Positions 37,472-50,220 of a stretch of DNA of 64,000 bases are shown here, piece after piece; within the stretch, counting starts at the first letter, position 1, and each line of letters opens with the position of its first letter. Source of the DNA: Poa pratensis. Its lineage: Eukaryota; Streptophyta; Magnoliopsida; Poales; Poaceae. A program made the position numbers and the translations under genes. The notes under the pieces were generated by a model. It was given only the letters and a program-made list of their open reading frames with translations. It searched no databases and was not told the origin of the DNA. The stretch is taken from assembly GCA_947311845.1 (NCBI GenBank), contig CAMZMU010000115.1, positions 29,942,678 through 30,006,677 on the forward strand, written 5' to 3'.

Positions 37472-39130
37472 TCTATTATATACTAAAAGCAAAATGAGTG
37501 AGTTTTTCGAGACACCACGTTAAGCCACATAGGTTATAAATATATAATCCGTTGATTTTTATGTGATGGTTGAGATTAAAAGATGGAAAAGTTATGTACA
37601 ACATTAATATGTACAGAGAAGTCGTTTTAAACACGTAAACCAAATGATGTCACGTTTCCTAAAAAAACCATGTGTGCACACAACCAACACGTTACATGTC
37701 ATGCATCGCATTTCCTCAGATTATACGTCCGCTTCCGGCCGGACGTATAATTAGCCGGTCGATCGGCGCTTCCGGTCGAATGTATAATTAGCCAAACTGG
37801 TCGGGCATATAAGCTGATCGATCAGACATATAGCTAGTTGATCAATGATCAGTAAATACCATGTGCTCTCTTAGAACAGGTCGCTCAAGAATAGATTTTG
37901 ATCTTACTTTGAAAGATTTAATTACTAACTATACATGTCTTGAAGAATAACACGATTCATAATCTCTAGCTGATCGTCGGTCAAAAAACCAATTCCCCTA
38001 AGTCAAAGAAAGGTGTCCGTGTTTAATATTATAAGAAAATATTAGATATTGCTTAACTGGACCCGAGAATAAAAAGGAGTTGGCCGAACTGAGTACGTTT
38101 TCCTTAATCGTTACTTCTTTTATCTTTACGTCTGGCAAGCCGCAGCGCTAATTGCATTGTGCTTATAATATCGCTTATCCACCACGTAAATAACTCCGAC
38201 CCACCATGATGGAACAAAAAAAAGATGCCCATCCGCAATTTCTAGGAACAAAGGAAACAAGGAGATAACAAAAACGGTTGTCCAGTGTGTAAAATGGGCA
38301 TACACATTTATATACATGAAAAGCAAGTAAAAATTCAAAATACAAACACAATGTTATCATTTATACATGTTTGAGTAATCAGAGAAATTTCATCACAATT
38401 GAAATATATTTTACATGGCCACTTATGCATACAAGATTGGCAACCAAACATTATAAATGATATTATTTGGGATCTATTTGCGCAAGACATGAAGAGCAAA
38501 CAAATATTGCCCTATTTTTTTCAAAGACACTCAACGAGTGATGACCGATTCTTGCAGGCGCAAATACATCCATCAAAATTCGAGATGAAATTCAAGTAAA
38601 ATTATAAAATTAAATATCATACAACTTTGGAGAGCAATATATCAACATATTACACATTTATTATATACCAGAACATACAATCATCAACAAAATGTTGTAT
38701 GGTGGATCCTAATTATTAGATAGACACAAAAATATATACATGTTGCACCTTATTTAAAGATGTAACTCTTGAAGTGGCCCCGACTAATGACAATTTGATC
38801 TTTATATTCTTAATCATTAATAGTTTTGGGAGGATTTGAGTTTGTACTACGGTTGTTAGGTCGATGTTACATGGTAACACATACCTATGTGTGTGAGAGA
38901 TAAATATGCAAATTGATTCAACATAAGGTTAAAACAACAACAAAAATCAATGATTTTATTACTGATAATTCATCCACAAATTTAAAATGCATTTCATGAA
39001 AATGATATTTTATCAGCATAACATTTTGGTGGCTATAGTTTCCTACCACATCCCATAAAAGTACCATTTAATTCGTCACTTCAATACTAATACAGAATTG
39101 CCCTCGCATTTGCGAGGGCCGCCATGCTAG
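37472..39130 (+). mobile_element. Non-autonomous Helitron (1,659 bp)
   Basis: Starts TCTATTATATACTAAAAGC after host A (37471) and ends CTAG before host T (39131). A perfect 9-base-pair hairpin, GCCCTCGCA/TGCGAGGGC (39100-39119), ends 7 bases before the terminal CTAG. These are all the structural marks of a Helitron. No Rep/helicase frame. Internal repeats of GGACGTATAATTAGCC lie near 37730-37800. Confidence 0.9.
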
Positions 39131-39421
39131 TTTTCAGAAGAAAAAAATCATCTCATAAACCTAGGGTTTCCAACATATGTATTCATTACTGATCTGGGGT
39201 ATAGGAGGAGAAGAGAAGAGGAGAAAGGAGAGGGGAGATGTGGCCTGCTCTTCCGGCCGTGGGAGGCCACGCCCCTCGCCCAAATCCGAGAGCGCATGTG
39301 GAGGCATGGGACTTACGAAGCACCGATACGGCGACATGGGATACAACAATTTCTAAAAACAGCAATACGGTGATACGGCTAGTAATATAAAAATAATACT
39401 TTGCATTGACAACACCAATGT

Positions 39422-39622
39422 CTAGATTTCCAATCTTACCACAGAATGGCAAAGAAACCGTGTGTTGCCTTCATGGCCTGTTGCGTCTAATGAAAATTTT
39501 GTAGCATGAGCCCATAGAGGATACTTTGTATTGACAACAACAGCCACAGCCTCTGCATCATCAACACTAATGATGTTGCTTGCACTACCACCAACTGAAG
39601 ATTCGCTGCCTGCAGATGCCAT
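39422..39622 (-). pseudogene. Short frame with a possible hAT-type BED-finger remnant
   Basis: Starts MASAGSESSVGG and contains YPLWAHATKF then GNTRFLCH, which resembles the start of a BED zinc finger (xPLWxHVTKx ... GNTxFxCxxC) of plant hAT transposases. The second cysteine and everything after it are missing. Upstream (39700-40020) is a GC-rich, repeat-bearing leader-like stretch. No terminal repeats or 8-bp duplication identified. Could be a host-gene fragment. Confidence 0.3.
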
Positions 39623-39699
39623 GCCGATATCTCACTCCCTGGCCAGCCCCAGCAATTCAAAGAATCGGCACGCATCACACAACCCAGTAGCAAGCAAGC

Positions 39700-40718
39700 A
39701 CGCACGCCTAGCAGGCTAGCACGGCAGCACGCACGCCCAACGGAGCAGCAAGCAAGCAGCCAAGCACAGCAGCAAGCAAGACGGGAGCAAGCAGGGCGGA
39801 AGTAGTTACCTTTGCTGCTGGCGACGGGCGGCAGCGGAGGCGACTCCAGGCGGCGGAGAGGGGCGAATCCAGGTGGTGTTGAGGCGAATCCGGACGGTGG
39901 CGCGATTCCGGTGGCGGCGGCGCGTGCGAGCGAGTTCAGGCAGCTGCGGCAGCGCTCTCGATCCACTTTGCAGCTAATCGAGTGAGTAGAGAGGGAGAGA
40001 GGGCGTCGGCCGTCGGGGGTTTCAGGCGCGTCGGATGCTCTCGCCGACAGACGACCGATTCCGGCGGGCGGCCACCGCGAGGAAGGAGAGAAATGTTCGG
40101 CGGGGACAAAACCTAACGGCAGAGGATGGCCGAATGAACGGATCCGTCATGTCTAGCGCGAGAAAGCCCAAGAACTCGGGCTGGGCTGGTTTGGGCTTTC
40201 TGCATTGTTCCTATTAGCCCAAAGTACTTGATCTCTTGATTTTGCTCAAAAGAAAAAAACTTGATCTCTCTTGATCATTAGATCGTACGCATTATTCCGC
40301 GGTGTAGGCCAGGTGCGAGAGGTGCTGCGTTCAGTGCTTCGGCACACTGAAATCGTGGCAAAAGTAATATTAGGCCGCACTTAAAAATAATCATCTTGTT
40401 TTTCTCGGCTATTTTTTCTTATTTGAAGTGAACGAGATCCAACTTTATTTACAAACCAGAACCATGTCGAATCAAGAAACAAACACACATGTACAACCAA
40501 GATTCTTGGTAAACATGCTAGAGAAAACGATTATTGGTAAACTAAAAGTTGCATCGATTAGTTACGCTGTTTATGGAGGGCAATTTATAAGCTAGGTATG
40601 TTTAGCAAATGGCCAAGTGGAGCCATGTAGTTGTTGGTGGGCAGGGCAGTGAATCTTTGCTCCACTGTCCATGGTGGAGTAGACAGAGAAGTGGTGCATA
40701 GTCCGAGTAGAGATTTCT
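39700..40718. other. Stretch without recognised genes
   Basis: GC-rich part to about 40200 includes an AGCAAGCA-type repeat near 39700-39790. The remainder is AT-rich with no supported feature. Confidence 0.35.
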
Positions 40719-41085
40719 TGCACCCGAGCTCTAGTGCTCATGCTTTTTTTAAATGAAAAATATATTTTTAAGTTTCGCAAAAATCTGAAGAAAAAATTAT
40801 GTATGTTCTAGATGATGTATCATATAGACATGCAAAATATACAATGCGAAACAATTTATATTTCAACCTACATAAAATTGACAAATTTTATAGTTAAGAA
40901 TGCATAGTTTTAAATATCCCCACTTTGTCATTTTTGTGTAGACTGTAATATAGATAATTTTGCATTGGGATTTTTCACTTGCAATATACATCATTGCGAA
41001 CATGCAAGATTTTTTAAAAAAATAGAAACTTTTAAATATATTTTTCAATTTTTTTAAATTAGCAGGAGCATGCACCTCTGGTGCA
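40719..41085. mobile_element. MITE-like inverted-repeat element (about 367 bp)
   Basis: Left end TGCACCCGAGCTCTAGTGCTC and the reverse complement of the right end TGCACCAGAGGTGCATGCTC form an imperfect terminal inverted repeat around a very AT-rich core with no coding capacity. Family not identified; target duplication not certain. Confidence 0.5.
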
Positions 41086-41237
41086 AAAACCACTTTCCGT
41101 GCATAGTCCATAGTCCGTAGTCGAGTGCATACTGGTCTCTCCACCCCTCACAAGTTTCTTTTCTTTGGACATTCACTCTTTTCTTCCACTTTTCATTCTC
41201 TCTCACACAAAAAGTAATGATATGTATAACTACATAA

Positions 41238-42962
41238 CTCTATATACTAAGAGTCCTAGCTTTTGATTTTTCTCCGATTTTTTGGCTTCCTCCCGATTTT
41301 TGTGGGCGCGGCACCTGTCCCCGTTAGACCGCGCGCGGACTAAGCGCGTGGGTCGCGCGGGGTCTCGCGCGGACCGTTTATTGTGCGAGTGACACCTGTC
41401 AGCGCGAGACCCCGCGCGCCCGTGTGGAGACGTATGGGGCGCGTGCGGGCTGGGCTGGACGGCCCTGTGTGTGGACTTTCCACATGTGGACAGGTTCAGT
41501 CAGACCGCCGGCTGGAAGTGGAGTCGGCCGGCCTGTCGGCCCAGAGTCGGGACGGCGTGATATTTCCAGGTGGCATGGCCTGCTTGTGACACGTTTGGCT
41601 TTCTACGTTGTTCGTCCCGGACACGTCGGGCGGTGAGTCACCCAAGCCTCTCCACGCGTTTGCTTCATGTTCGTTTACGCTTCTTTATATAGAGCGCATT
41701 CAGCCGTTTCTTCATTTGCTCCTCTCCTTTTCTTTATTTCTCCTGGGGTTGTTCTTCTTGTTGTTCTCCAGATAGTTCTTCCCGTGTGTTTATTCGTTTG
41801 TTTCTTTGTTTTTGGCGAGGCTGTTCTTCTTGTTCTTCTTTGCGACGGTTTTTTGTTTGGTCTCCTTGGTTTGTGCCCTTCTTGGGATTGGTCCGGTGTT
41901 GTGTACGATGTTATTGAAGCCGCGTTGTGGCTTCTATTCGTTCGTTGCTTTACTTTTCTTCTTTTTCGGGCGTGATGTTGATTTGACGGTTGTTCCCAAT
42001 GTTGTTTGTTGTTTTCTTTTGCTTCCGTTGTGTTTATTTTCGTATGTTGTTTTGTTCTTCAGGTATACGTTTTTTTCTGCTTTCACACTAAGGTGGCTTC
42101 GTCTTTTCAGGGAGTCTTGTTTTTCTTCCTGTTTGTTGCTGTTGGGGAGGCTATGCTTCCGGTCTTGCAGGTTGGTTTTCTAGACAATTACAGTTGGTCC
42201 TTGCTATTTTGTCTATTTCCTATTTATTTTTTGTTGAACGATGTGTTTCTTTGGGTGTTGTTGTGTGTTCTTCCGGTGTGTTTGTTGCTGTTGGGGAGGC
42301 TATGCCTCCTAGATTTTTTCTTAACTGTTGCAGTGTCTGCTCTTATGCTTCTGTTCTTGCTTTGTTTTGGCCGGTTTTCTGTGTTACACGACTGTTTTGT
42401 TCGTTCCTTGTTGGTTATTATGTTCTTTTGCATATTTTTGGACTTACTGATGTTGGATGCTTTTCTTGTTCATTGTATTTCTACCGCTCCGTCTGACTAA
42501 TTTCGTTTATCTTTCTCAGTGCAGCCATCTACATGCTGGAAATTCAGTAGCGTGGCCTGGCAGGTTCTAAGGGGGACGACTGTCCGATGCTGGTTCCGAC
42601 TGTTGGTAAGACAAACTCCCAATTGTTTGACTGTCAAGCTCAGGTATCGGCTCGAAGTCAAGACACACGGGATGGTCGGCTTCGAGTCATATACGATGTC
42701 TAATCGTGAATAGGCGCGCCTAATCTTCAGAGTTCTACAGATGGTTTTCTCTTCTTTTTTTGTGTGTGTACGATGGTTATGGTTGCCGCTATTTCTGGTT
42801 TGTTGTTGCTATTCTCGAGTTTACTCTGCGGATATGAATGTTTGGACGAGAACACGTGGCGTGTTTAGATGATGAGTGGTGATGTGCGTTGTGCTTATAG
42901 TCGGCCAGGTCAACAACTAATAAGCGGTACCGTACATCAATATCTAGATAAGTGATTGTTTA
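41238..42962 (+). mobile_element. Possible 5' part of another Helitron, or promoter-bearing fragment
   Basis: Begins TCTATATACTAAGAGTCCTAG, similar to Helitron 5' ends, but the preceding base is C rather than A and no CTAG end with hairpin was found, so the call is tentative. Inside are a 17-bp GC-rich inverted repeat (41354-41418), a TATA-like CTTTATATAGAGC at 41681-41693, a long T-rich intron-like stretch and an acceptor-like TTTCTCAG at about 42520. Confidence 0.3.
41354..41418. repeat. Perfect 17-bp GC-rich inverted repeat
   Basis: Arms CGCGCGGGGTCTCGCGC (41354-41370) and its exact reverse complement (41402-41418) with a 31-base spacer. Could fold as a stable cruciform or RNA hairpin. 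Confidence 0.8.
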
Positions 42963-43205
42963 TGATGTAGCCCAACCTACGACTCCTACAACAAGTGGTC
43001 CAATGACAAGAGCTAGAGTCAAGGCTCTCCATGATAAGGTGAATTCACTCCTAGCTTTATGTGATCTCGATACACCCTTGAATGGTTTGCTACTTCATTC
43101 GGATACCTTGTGCATACTCACGAACGACTACCGTGAAGATCACCAAGCAAGTACGGAAGATGACCAAGAGACGACGCAAGACGAAGGAGAAGAAGCGGAG
43201 AATAC

Positions 43206-43430
43206 TAGCCAGTCGGCCTCCCAGCCGGCTTGGGCCGGTCCCAGGGCCGGGCTGCCTCCAGATCTGGCCGGCCTCCCAGCCGGCCAAGGTCGGGCCATAA
43301 GCCAGCCAGCCACCAGCGCCAGCCGGCCTCCAGGCTGGCCTAGGCCAGCCCCATGGCCGGGCCACCGTCTGCACCAGCCGGCCTCCAGGCCGGCCTAGGC
43401 CGGGCCCCAGGCCGGTCTCCCCGACCCCGC
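43206..43430. repeat. GGCCGGCC-rich minisatellite in the LTR
   Basis: Many degenerate copies of CAGCCGGCCTCCAGGCCGGC and related words. A second short cluster lies at 44221-44315 in the internal leader. Confidence 0.8.
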
Positions 43431-43456
43431 GTGTCCTGTACCCGTTTTGTACTAAG

Positions 43457-43466
43457 ACTATAAATA
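43457..43466 (+). promoter_or_regulatory. TATA box of the CRM/Reina-like LTR
   Basis: ACTATAAATA, immediately downstream of the GGCC-rich array; predicts transcription start near 43490. Confidence 0.7.
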
Positions 43467-43931
43467 CCCCCTGCTCCTAGATCTTGGGTTAGACTATGTT
43501 TTGAGATTAGAGTAGAGTTGTGCTCCTTCACCTCAAGATGGTCTCCTTCCTCCATTGGAGATGAATCAAGGCCTCCCCTTGTGGAGATGAACCGAGACCT
43601 CCCCTTGTGGAGAAGATCCCTCTAGTGGATACCAAGGCTTCCTCTTGTAGTTTGCTACTTGCTAATCTTTCCTTTTGAAGTGGCTAGATTGGGTTGGTTT
43701 GGATTGACCAATTGGACAAACAATCCTAAGAGTAAGGTGTGCTTGGGAGAGTGGAATTGGGGGCTACCCTTGGGGAATTGTTACCAATTGAATCTTGCTG
43801 GGTTATGTCTTGCTATTTACCTTTGATTTGAGAGATTTCCCCTCTTTGTGTTCTTGTGTTCATCCCTTGTTCTTCGTGTTCATCGATCCCTCCACCCAAA
43901 TCCGTGAAAATCGGGACCAACCTACATCATA

Positions 43932-43943
43932 TGGTATCAAAGC
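43932..43943 (+). promoter_or_regulatory. Primer binding site (tRNA-iMet)
   Basis: TGGTATCAAAGC, two bases after the 5' LTR, one mismatch to the usual TGGTATCAGAGC. Confidence 0.88.
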
Positions 43944-45127
43944 AAAGATTGCCACAGATTTGATCTTGTTTCCCCCACAAATCCACCAAATTTTTCTTTG
44001 TTTTTTGAGAAATTCGAAAATTTCCACCAAAAATAGCCATTTTGGGATTCGAGCGATTTGGTCGATTTGTTGAGTTTTTGGTAGTTTTGATCCATGGATC
44101 TGTTGCTTTAGGACCCCTCCATCATTGTTTGCGTTCCCTAGCCTTAATTTTGCCAATTTCCCACGAAATCGAGGTTTTTCGCGTCGCTTTTCTGCCCAAA
44201 ATTCGTGGATTTTCGAGCTCCAGGCTCAGCCGGCCCCACAGCAGGCCCAGGCCGGCCAGCAACCAGAGAAGACCGGGCCCCCAGCCAGCCTAGGCCGGCC
44301 TGGCCGGCCACCCAGAAAAAGTTGTTTTTCTTCTTCTTCATCGGTTCGTTTTGGTAATTATCCTTTGTTGTTTGAGTCCTTTTCCGGTGTGTGCAACGTC
44401 TACAACATCGACAAGCAAAGACGACACCAAGGACTCGACACTTCCCCGACATTGTAATCCGTTGTGAAACCTCCTTCCTTTTGCGTACCTTGACCTACCG
44501 GACTAGCTCTTTGATATTGCGAGGCATTGCACTTGTGTTGATTTGAGTGATTGTCTTAATGTATTGGCGAGTGTGTATCGTGTAGAGATCTTGACACTAG
44601 CAAAAGTTGAAGGATTCATCGTCAAAAAGCAAAAATCAAAAAAAAAGAGAAAAGAAAAAGAATCAAGTGGTGCCAAGTATCATCTTTGTAGGTTGCGACA
44701 AAGCTTGAACCGCCAAAGTGAGTGTGAGAGTTTGACACTTGTGCAAATCCGTTGCCCACTCAAGGCAATTGAGCTAGCGTCCTTCGTGTGTTGTGGTGAC
44801 ACTTGAGCACGTAGTCTTCGCTAGGTTGCTTATCTTCGAGTGCTCGCCCTTTGGTCGCACAACCTCATCATTCGCTTTTGTGTGTGTTTCTTGATACTTT
44901 GTGGTTGGAGTTTCTTTGGTAACTTGATCATTGTGGATTTTCTCTACCTTTGATAATATGCTTTTCGCCGAGTTTGCTTGATTTCCGTTGCCACTTCATA
45001 CCTTCTATCCTCATAAGTGTGTGTGTGGGGTGTTAGAACCGGATTCTCTCCTCTCAAGCCACATTATACTTGGGATATAGTTTGTCTTGGTTTTTCCTTG
45101 CCACATATCTCACTTGTTCTTGAGAAA
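43944..45127 (+). other. Leader region between primer site and gag
   Basis: Long untranslated leader typical of plant gypsy elements, with a short GGCC-rich cluster and an A-rich stretch near 44640. No gene recognised. Confidence 0.55.
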
Positions 45128-46790
45128 ATGTTTAGGGGAAGTACAAACGGAAGCTCAAGCTCGGACGATGAAATCCACGGTGGACTTCGAGGTGATCATG
45201 GCTATGTCACACAAACCGAATTTGTTGGTCTTCGACACCTTCTTCGTGATGGCCTATGACGCTACGAGCACCATCTTCAAGCTCAAGAGGCCAACTTCAA
45301 CGACCGCATGCATGCGCAAGAAGCATCTATGGAGCGGGTGACCGAAGCTCTCAACAACCTTGTGCGACAACGAGCCTCTTCTTCATCACGCTCAAGTCGT
45401 ACAAGATGCACTTCAAGGTCAACGCAAGCACGTCATGGACGTCACGGCCCTCGCCAAGAAGATCCGCAACAAGAACGTCAACATAACCCAAGGCGCGATG
45501 CCCATGAACGACCTCATCCTAACGTGGAACAACCACATGCTCCTCACGTGAACAATGCCAATGCGCATCAAGAACAACCTCACCAAAATGATAAATGTCG
45601 TGAACGCATACCATCACCACCACCGCAACAACGCGATTGTCATGACCCATTGGCTAATGACAATGGCGTACCGGGTGCGAATGACTTTGATGAACAAGGA
45701 CGTCATCCCCCATCATCCTCCAAGGCCACGCCATCAAAATCATGACAATGCGAACAATAACGAACAACCCATTCATCAACAAGAGCACCATCCTCGCCAT
45801 GATCCTCGTCCTCGTAAAGAACTTCCACATGATCGTCACCAACACCACCGTTCCGAGTCAAGTGATAGCGAGTCAAGCCAACACAATGGTGATGGACTTA
45901 ATCGAAGGAGACGTGGACATGCATTCCCACGTGGTTCCTATCGCGACGACTATGATGACTTGAACAACGTTCACTTCGATATACCCAAGTTTTTCGGCAC
46001 AAGTGATCCAGAAGCCTACTTCTCATGGGTACTCAAGGTTGACAAGATCTTCTGCGTACAGCGCTTCTCCGACAATAAGAAGGTTACCTTAGCCTCGATG
46101 GAGTTTGAAGAGTATGCTCTCTTGTGGTGGGAACAACTCCAAGATACACGCATCGCTAACCACCAACAACCAATCAACACTTGAGTTGAAATGAAAGAAG
46201 CAATGTACAAGCGCTTTGTGCCAAGCCACTACACGCGAGACTTGTGCAAGAAGTTGCAAGAGTTGAAGCAAGGGTTGAAGTCGGTTGATGAGTACTATAA
46301 GGAGATGAAAATCTCGATGATGAGAGCCAATGTTAACAAGTACGAAGAGCAATCCATGGCTCGCTTCATGAATGGCCTCAACTATCCAATCAAGAAGATC
46401 GTGGAGTTCCAACCATATGCCTCTTTGGTTGAGCTAATACATCAAGCTACAAAGGCCGAGCGTCACGTGCTTGAAGAGCTCAAATACCTCAAGACAAAGG
46501 CATTCTTCGCCAACAAGCCCTCCTCATCAATGAACACACCAACTCAAGCTCCTCCTCAAGCTAGCACGAAAGGCACGACAAGAGCTTCTACATCCACCAC
46601 TCAAGCACCTCAACCCTTCAAGAAGGCACCTTCCTCTAGTAATGCACCTCAAGGATCGTCGTCCGGAACAAGACTCTTGCAATGCTACAAGTGCGGAGGA
46701 CAAGGGCACAAATCCTTTGAGTGCACCAACAAGAAGGTCATGATCGTCAATGACAAGGGAGAGTATGAATCTATGAGTACAATGCCTTGA
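45128..46790 (+). pseudogene. gag of the CRM/Reina-like element, interrupted
   Basis: Starts MFRGSTNGSSSSDDE at 45128. Contains a long His/Gln/Asn/Arg-rich N-terminal part, the gag core (VHFDIPKFFGTSDPEAYFSW; later MKEAMYKRFVPSHY) and a CCHC knuckle CYKCGGQGHKSFEC near 46680. Two in-frame stops (TGA at 45257-45259 and at 46182-46184, the latter where a conserved Trp codon is expected) and a one-base loss in a C run near 45706 break it. Confidence 0.82.
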
Positions 46791-46813
46791 ACCAAGTCGC
46801 CACAATGTAAAGT

Positions 46814-49800
46814 GTGCAAGAAAAATCAAATGAGATATATTGTGATGGCGATAACAACCCCTCATTGGTTGTGACAAGAGCTTTGACCACCAATGTTCCC
46901 GTTGAAGAAGACCAAAGATGCAACTTGTTTCAAACAAGAGCAGGCATCAACAGAAAGTCCATCAAGGTCATCATCGATGGTGGAAGTTGCCACAACTTAG
47001 TGAGCAAGTAACTTTGTGATAAGCTCAACTTGAAGTTTAAGAAGCACCCACACCCATACCATGTCCAATGGTTGAGTGATTCCGGAGCCGTGTCAAGATA
47101 CAACACATGGTGCAAGTCTCCTTCAAGATTGGTGCTTATGAAGATACGGTTGATTGTGATGTTGTGCCTATGTCCGTGTGTCATCTACTCCTTGGGCGTC
47201 CATGGCAATTTGACAAGAGTGCTATGCATGATGGAAGGACTAATTACTATAGCTTCAAGAGCAACGTCAAGACCTTCGTCCTACATCCCATGACACCAAG
47301 TCAAGTGATTACCGACAATGCCAAGACTATTGCTCGGGCACACGATCGTCCGCCAAGTGAGAAGAGTGGTGAGCGAGAGATCCACCATAAAGTGAGTGAG
47401 AGCCACAAGCCAAATGAGAGTGACACTTCAAAGAGAGTTCCCACAAAACTTACACTATTTGCCACCAAAAGAGAGATGAGGGAGTTGAGAGAAAACCCAT
47501 CCACCCTTCACTATGTGCTCATATGCAAGGGTGAAGTTTCTATGACTAACAACTTTACAAACCTTCCTCCTCCTTTAATGTCTCTTTTGAAGGAATTTGA
47601 AGATGTCTTCACTCAAGAAGTGCCTCCGGGACTACCTCCGCTTCGCGGCATCGAGCATCGCATAGACCTTGTTCCCGGCGCACCGCTACCGAACCGCGCA
47701 CCGTACCGCACCAACCCCGAGGAGACCAAGGAGATTGAGCGACAAATACAAGAACTCCTTGCCATGGGACATATCCGTGAGAGCTTGAGTCTGTGCGCCG
47801 TGCCCGTCATCTTGGTGCCCAAGCACGACAACACTCTTTGTCTCTGCATGGATTGTTGCCCCATCAACGCCATCACGGTGCGGTATCGCCATCCTATCCC
47901 TCGTCTTGATGATATGCTTGATGAACTTTGCGGTTCCTCTATCTTTTCAAAAATTGATCTTAAGAGTGGATACCACCAAATAAGGATGTGTGAAGGTGAT
48001 GAATGGAAGACCGCCTTTAAAACCAAGCTTGGTCTTTATGAATGGCTTGTCATGCCTTTTGGTCTCTCCAATGCACCCTCCACTTTTATGCGCCTCATGA
48101 ATCATGTTTTGCGTCCTTTCATTGGAAAATTTGTGGTGGTATACTTTAATGACATCCTTATTTATAGCAAGTCGTTGGAAGAACATACTTCACATGTGGC
48201 TCAAGTTTTATTGGTTCTTCGCACCGAAAAACTCTATGCCAATCTTTCTAATTGCACATTTGCCACCAACAAACTTGTCTTCTTGGGTTTTGTCGTTTCT
48301 TCCGATGGATTTGAGGTTGATGATGCAAATATACAAGCTATTCGAACTTGGCCTTTTCCCACATCCCTTGAGGAGTTGAGACGTTTCCTTGGTTTTGCCA
48401 GATTTTACCGCCGTTTCATCAAAGATTTTTCTTCAATTGCTTGCCCCCTCCACGAACTTACAAAGAAAAATGTACCTTTCGTTTGGGGACATGCACATGA
48501 TTTTGCCTTCAATGAACTCAAACGGTTGTTAACCAAAGCACCACTCCTCGCCCTTCCAGATTTTTCGAAAACTTTTGAGATTGAATGTGATGCGAGTGGA
48601 TTGGGAATTGGAGGAGTTCTTATGCAAAACGGTAGGCCCATCGCTTACCATAGTGAGAAACTTGATGGAGCTCGTTTAAACTACCCCATTTGTGACAAAG
48701 AATTGTATACTTTGGTTCGTGTTTTAGATGTGTGGCAACACTACCTTCGCCCTAAGGAGCTTGTCATACATTCAGATCACGAATCTTTGAAATATTTGAA
48801 AAGTCAATCTAATTTAAACAAAAGACATGCTAAGTGGGTTGAGTTCATTGAGTCTTTTACCTTTGTCATCAAATACAAGAAAGGTAAAGACAATGTGGTT
48901 GCGGATGCTCTATCCCGCAAGGCCAACCTACTTACACGTCTTGATATTAGTGTTTCGGGTTTAGATGAGATAAAAGATTTGTATGCTTCCGATGCTTTCT
49001 TTGGTGACATTTTTGCTCAATGCTCGGAGCTCAAAGGAATTGGTGATTTCAATTTACACCAAGGGTTCTTGTTTAAGGCTAACAAACTTTATATTCCCGA
49101 GTCTTCGCTTTATTTGCTCCTTTTGAAGGAATCACATGGAGGATCACTTATGGGACACTTTGGCCGCGACAAGACCTACGCCATGCTGGCTACCAACTAT
49201 TATTGGCCAAGAATGAAGCGTGATGTGGAGCGCCTAGTTCGACGATGTTCAACATGTCTCAAAGCTAAGTCGAGTCTAAACTCTCATGGCTTGTATACTC
49301 CTTTACCCATTCCGCATAAGCCATGGTCCGATATTGCTATGGACTTCGTCTTAGGCCTTCCCCGCACTAAAACAAACAAGGATTCCATATTTGTCAGCAT
49401 TGATCGATTCTCTAAGATGGCACATTTCATACCATGCAACAAGACCGACGATGCTTCACATATTGCTACTTTGTTCTTTAGGGAAATCATCCATCTTCAT
49501 GGAGTGCCCAAGACCATTGTTTCGGATCGTGATGTCAAGTTCGTGAGCTACTTTTAGAAGACATTGATGGCCAAGATGGGAATCAAGCAACTCTTCTCCA
49601 CCGGCTACCACCCTCACACAGATGGTCAAACCGAAGTGGTGAATCGAAGTCTTTCTACACTCCTTCGTGTATTGATCAAGCCAAACTTGAAGAATTGGGA
49701 AGAGTGTATTCCACACACCGAGTTCGCCTACAATCGAGCACTACACCGAGCAACGAAGATAACCCCATTCGAGATCATCTATGGCTACAACGCCTACACC

Positions 49801-50220
49801 GCGCTTGACATGCTACCACTCCCACTCCATGAGCAAGTTAACATGGACTTCGACAAACGCGCCGATTTCATGAAGAAGCTCCATGAGGAAACAAGAGCTA
49901 CGCTTGAGAAGCACAATAAAGACCATGCTATAAAGATGAACAAGAACAAGCGTGCCATGATATTTGAAGAAGGAGACCTTGTTTGGCTACACCTTCGCAA
50001 AGATCGCTTTCCGGTTGCAAGGAAGTCAAGCTTCACCCTCGTGGAGACGGACCTTTCAAGGTCATCAAGTGCATCAACGACAATGCCTACAAGATCGACA
50101 TCTCCCACTCCAAACACTTGGTACATGACACCTTCAATGTCGCCGACCTATCGACATACCTTGGAACATCAAGCGATGAGGATGACCAAGAGTCGAGGAC
50201 GACTCTTTTCCAAGGGGGGA
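46814..50220 (+). pseudogene. pol of the CRM/Reina-like element, RT active site mutated
   Basis: Protease (IIDGGSCHNLVSK, then a stop at 47009-47011, then CHLLLGRPW); RT from about 47600 with the active-site motif changed from YFDD to YFND (near 48145), which should abolish polymerase activity; RNase H ([12 protein letters not shown] to ADALSRK, 48580-48930); integrase with the H-H-C-C finger (CSTCLKAK), DF, SDRD and TDGQTEVVNR. A stop replaces a Trp codon at 49555-49557. A one-base loss in an A run near 50031 shifts the frame before the C-terminal GPFKVIKCINDNAYKIDI and NVADLSTYLG. The longest open piece is 816 codons (47107-49557). Confidence 0.85.

Larger units (their letters stand above)
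42963..43929 (+). repeat. 5' LTR of the CRM/Reina-like element (967 bp)
   Basis: Bounded by the 8-base inverted ends TGATGTAG and CTACATCA. Holds a GGCC/CCGG-rich minisatellite (43206-43430) directly before a TATA box. The first 105 bases match the 3' LTR remnant at 50223 with two transitions. Confidence 0.92.

Noticed and set aside
41667..42500. Hydrophobic open frames suggestive of membrane proteins
   Set aside because: They result from T-rich, intron-like sequence (Phe/Leu/Val/Cys runs) and overlap in several frames.
42940..42950. CTAG as a Helitron 3' end for the 41238 candidate
   Set aside because: It is followed by A rather than T and has no convincing hairpin upstream.
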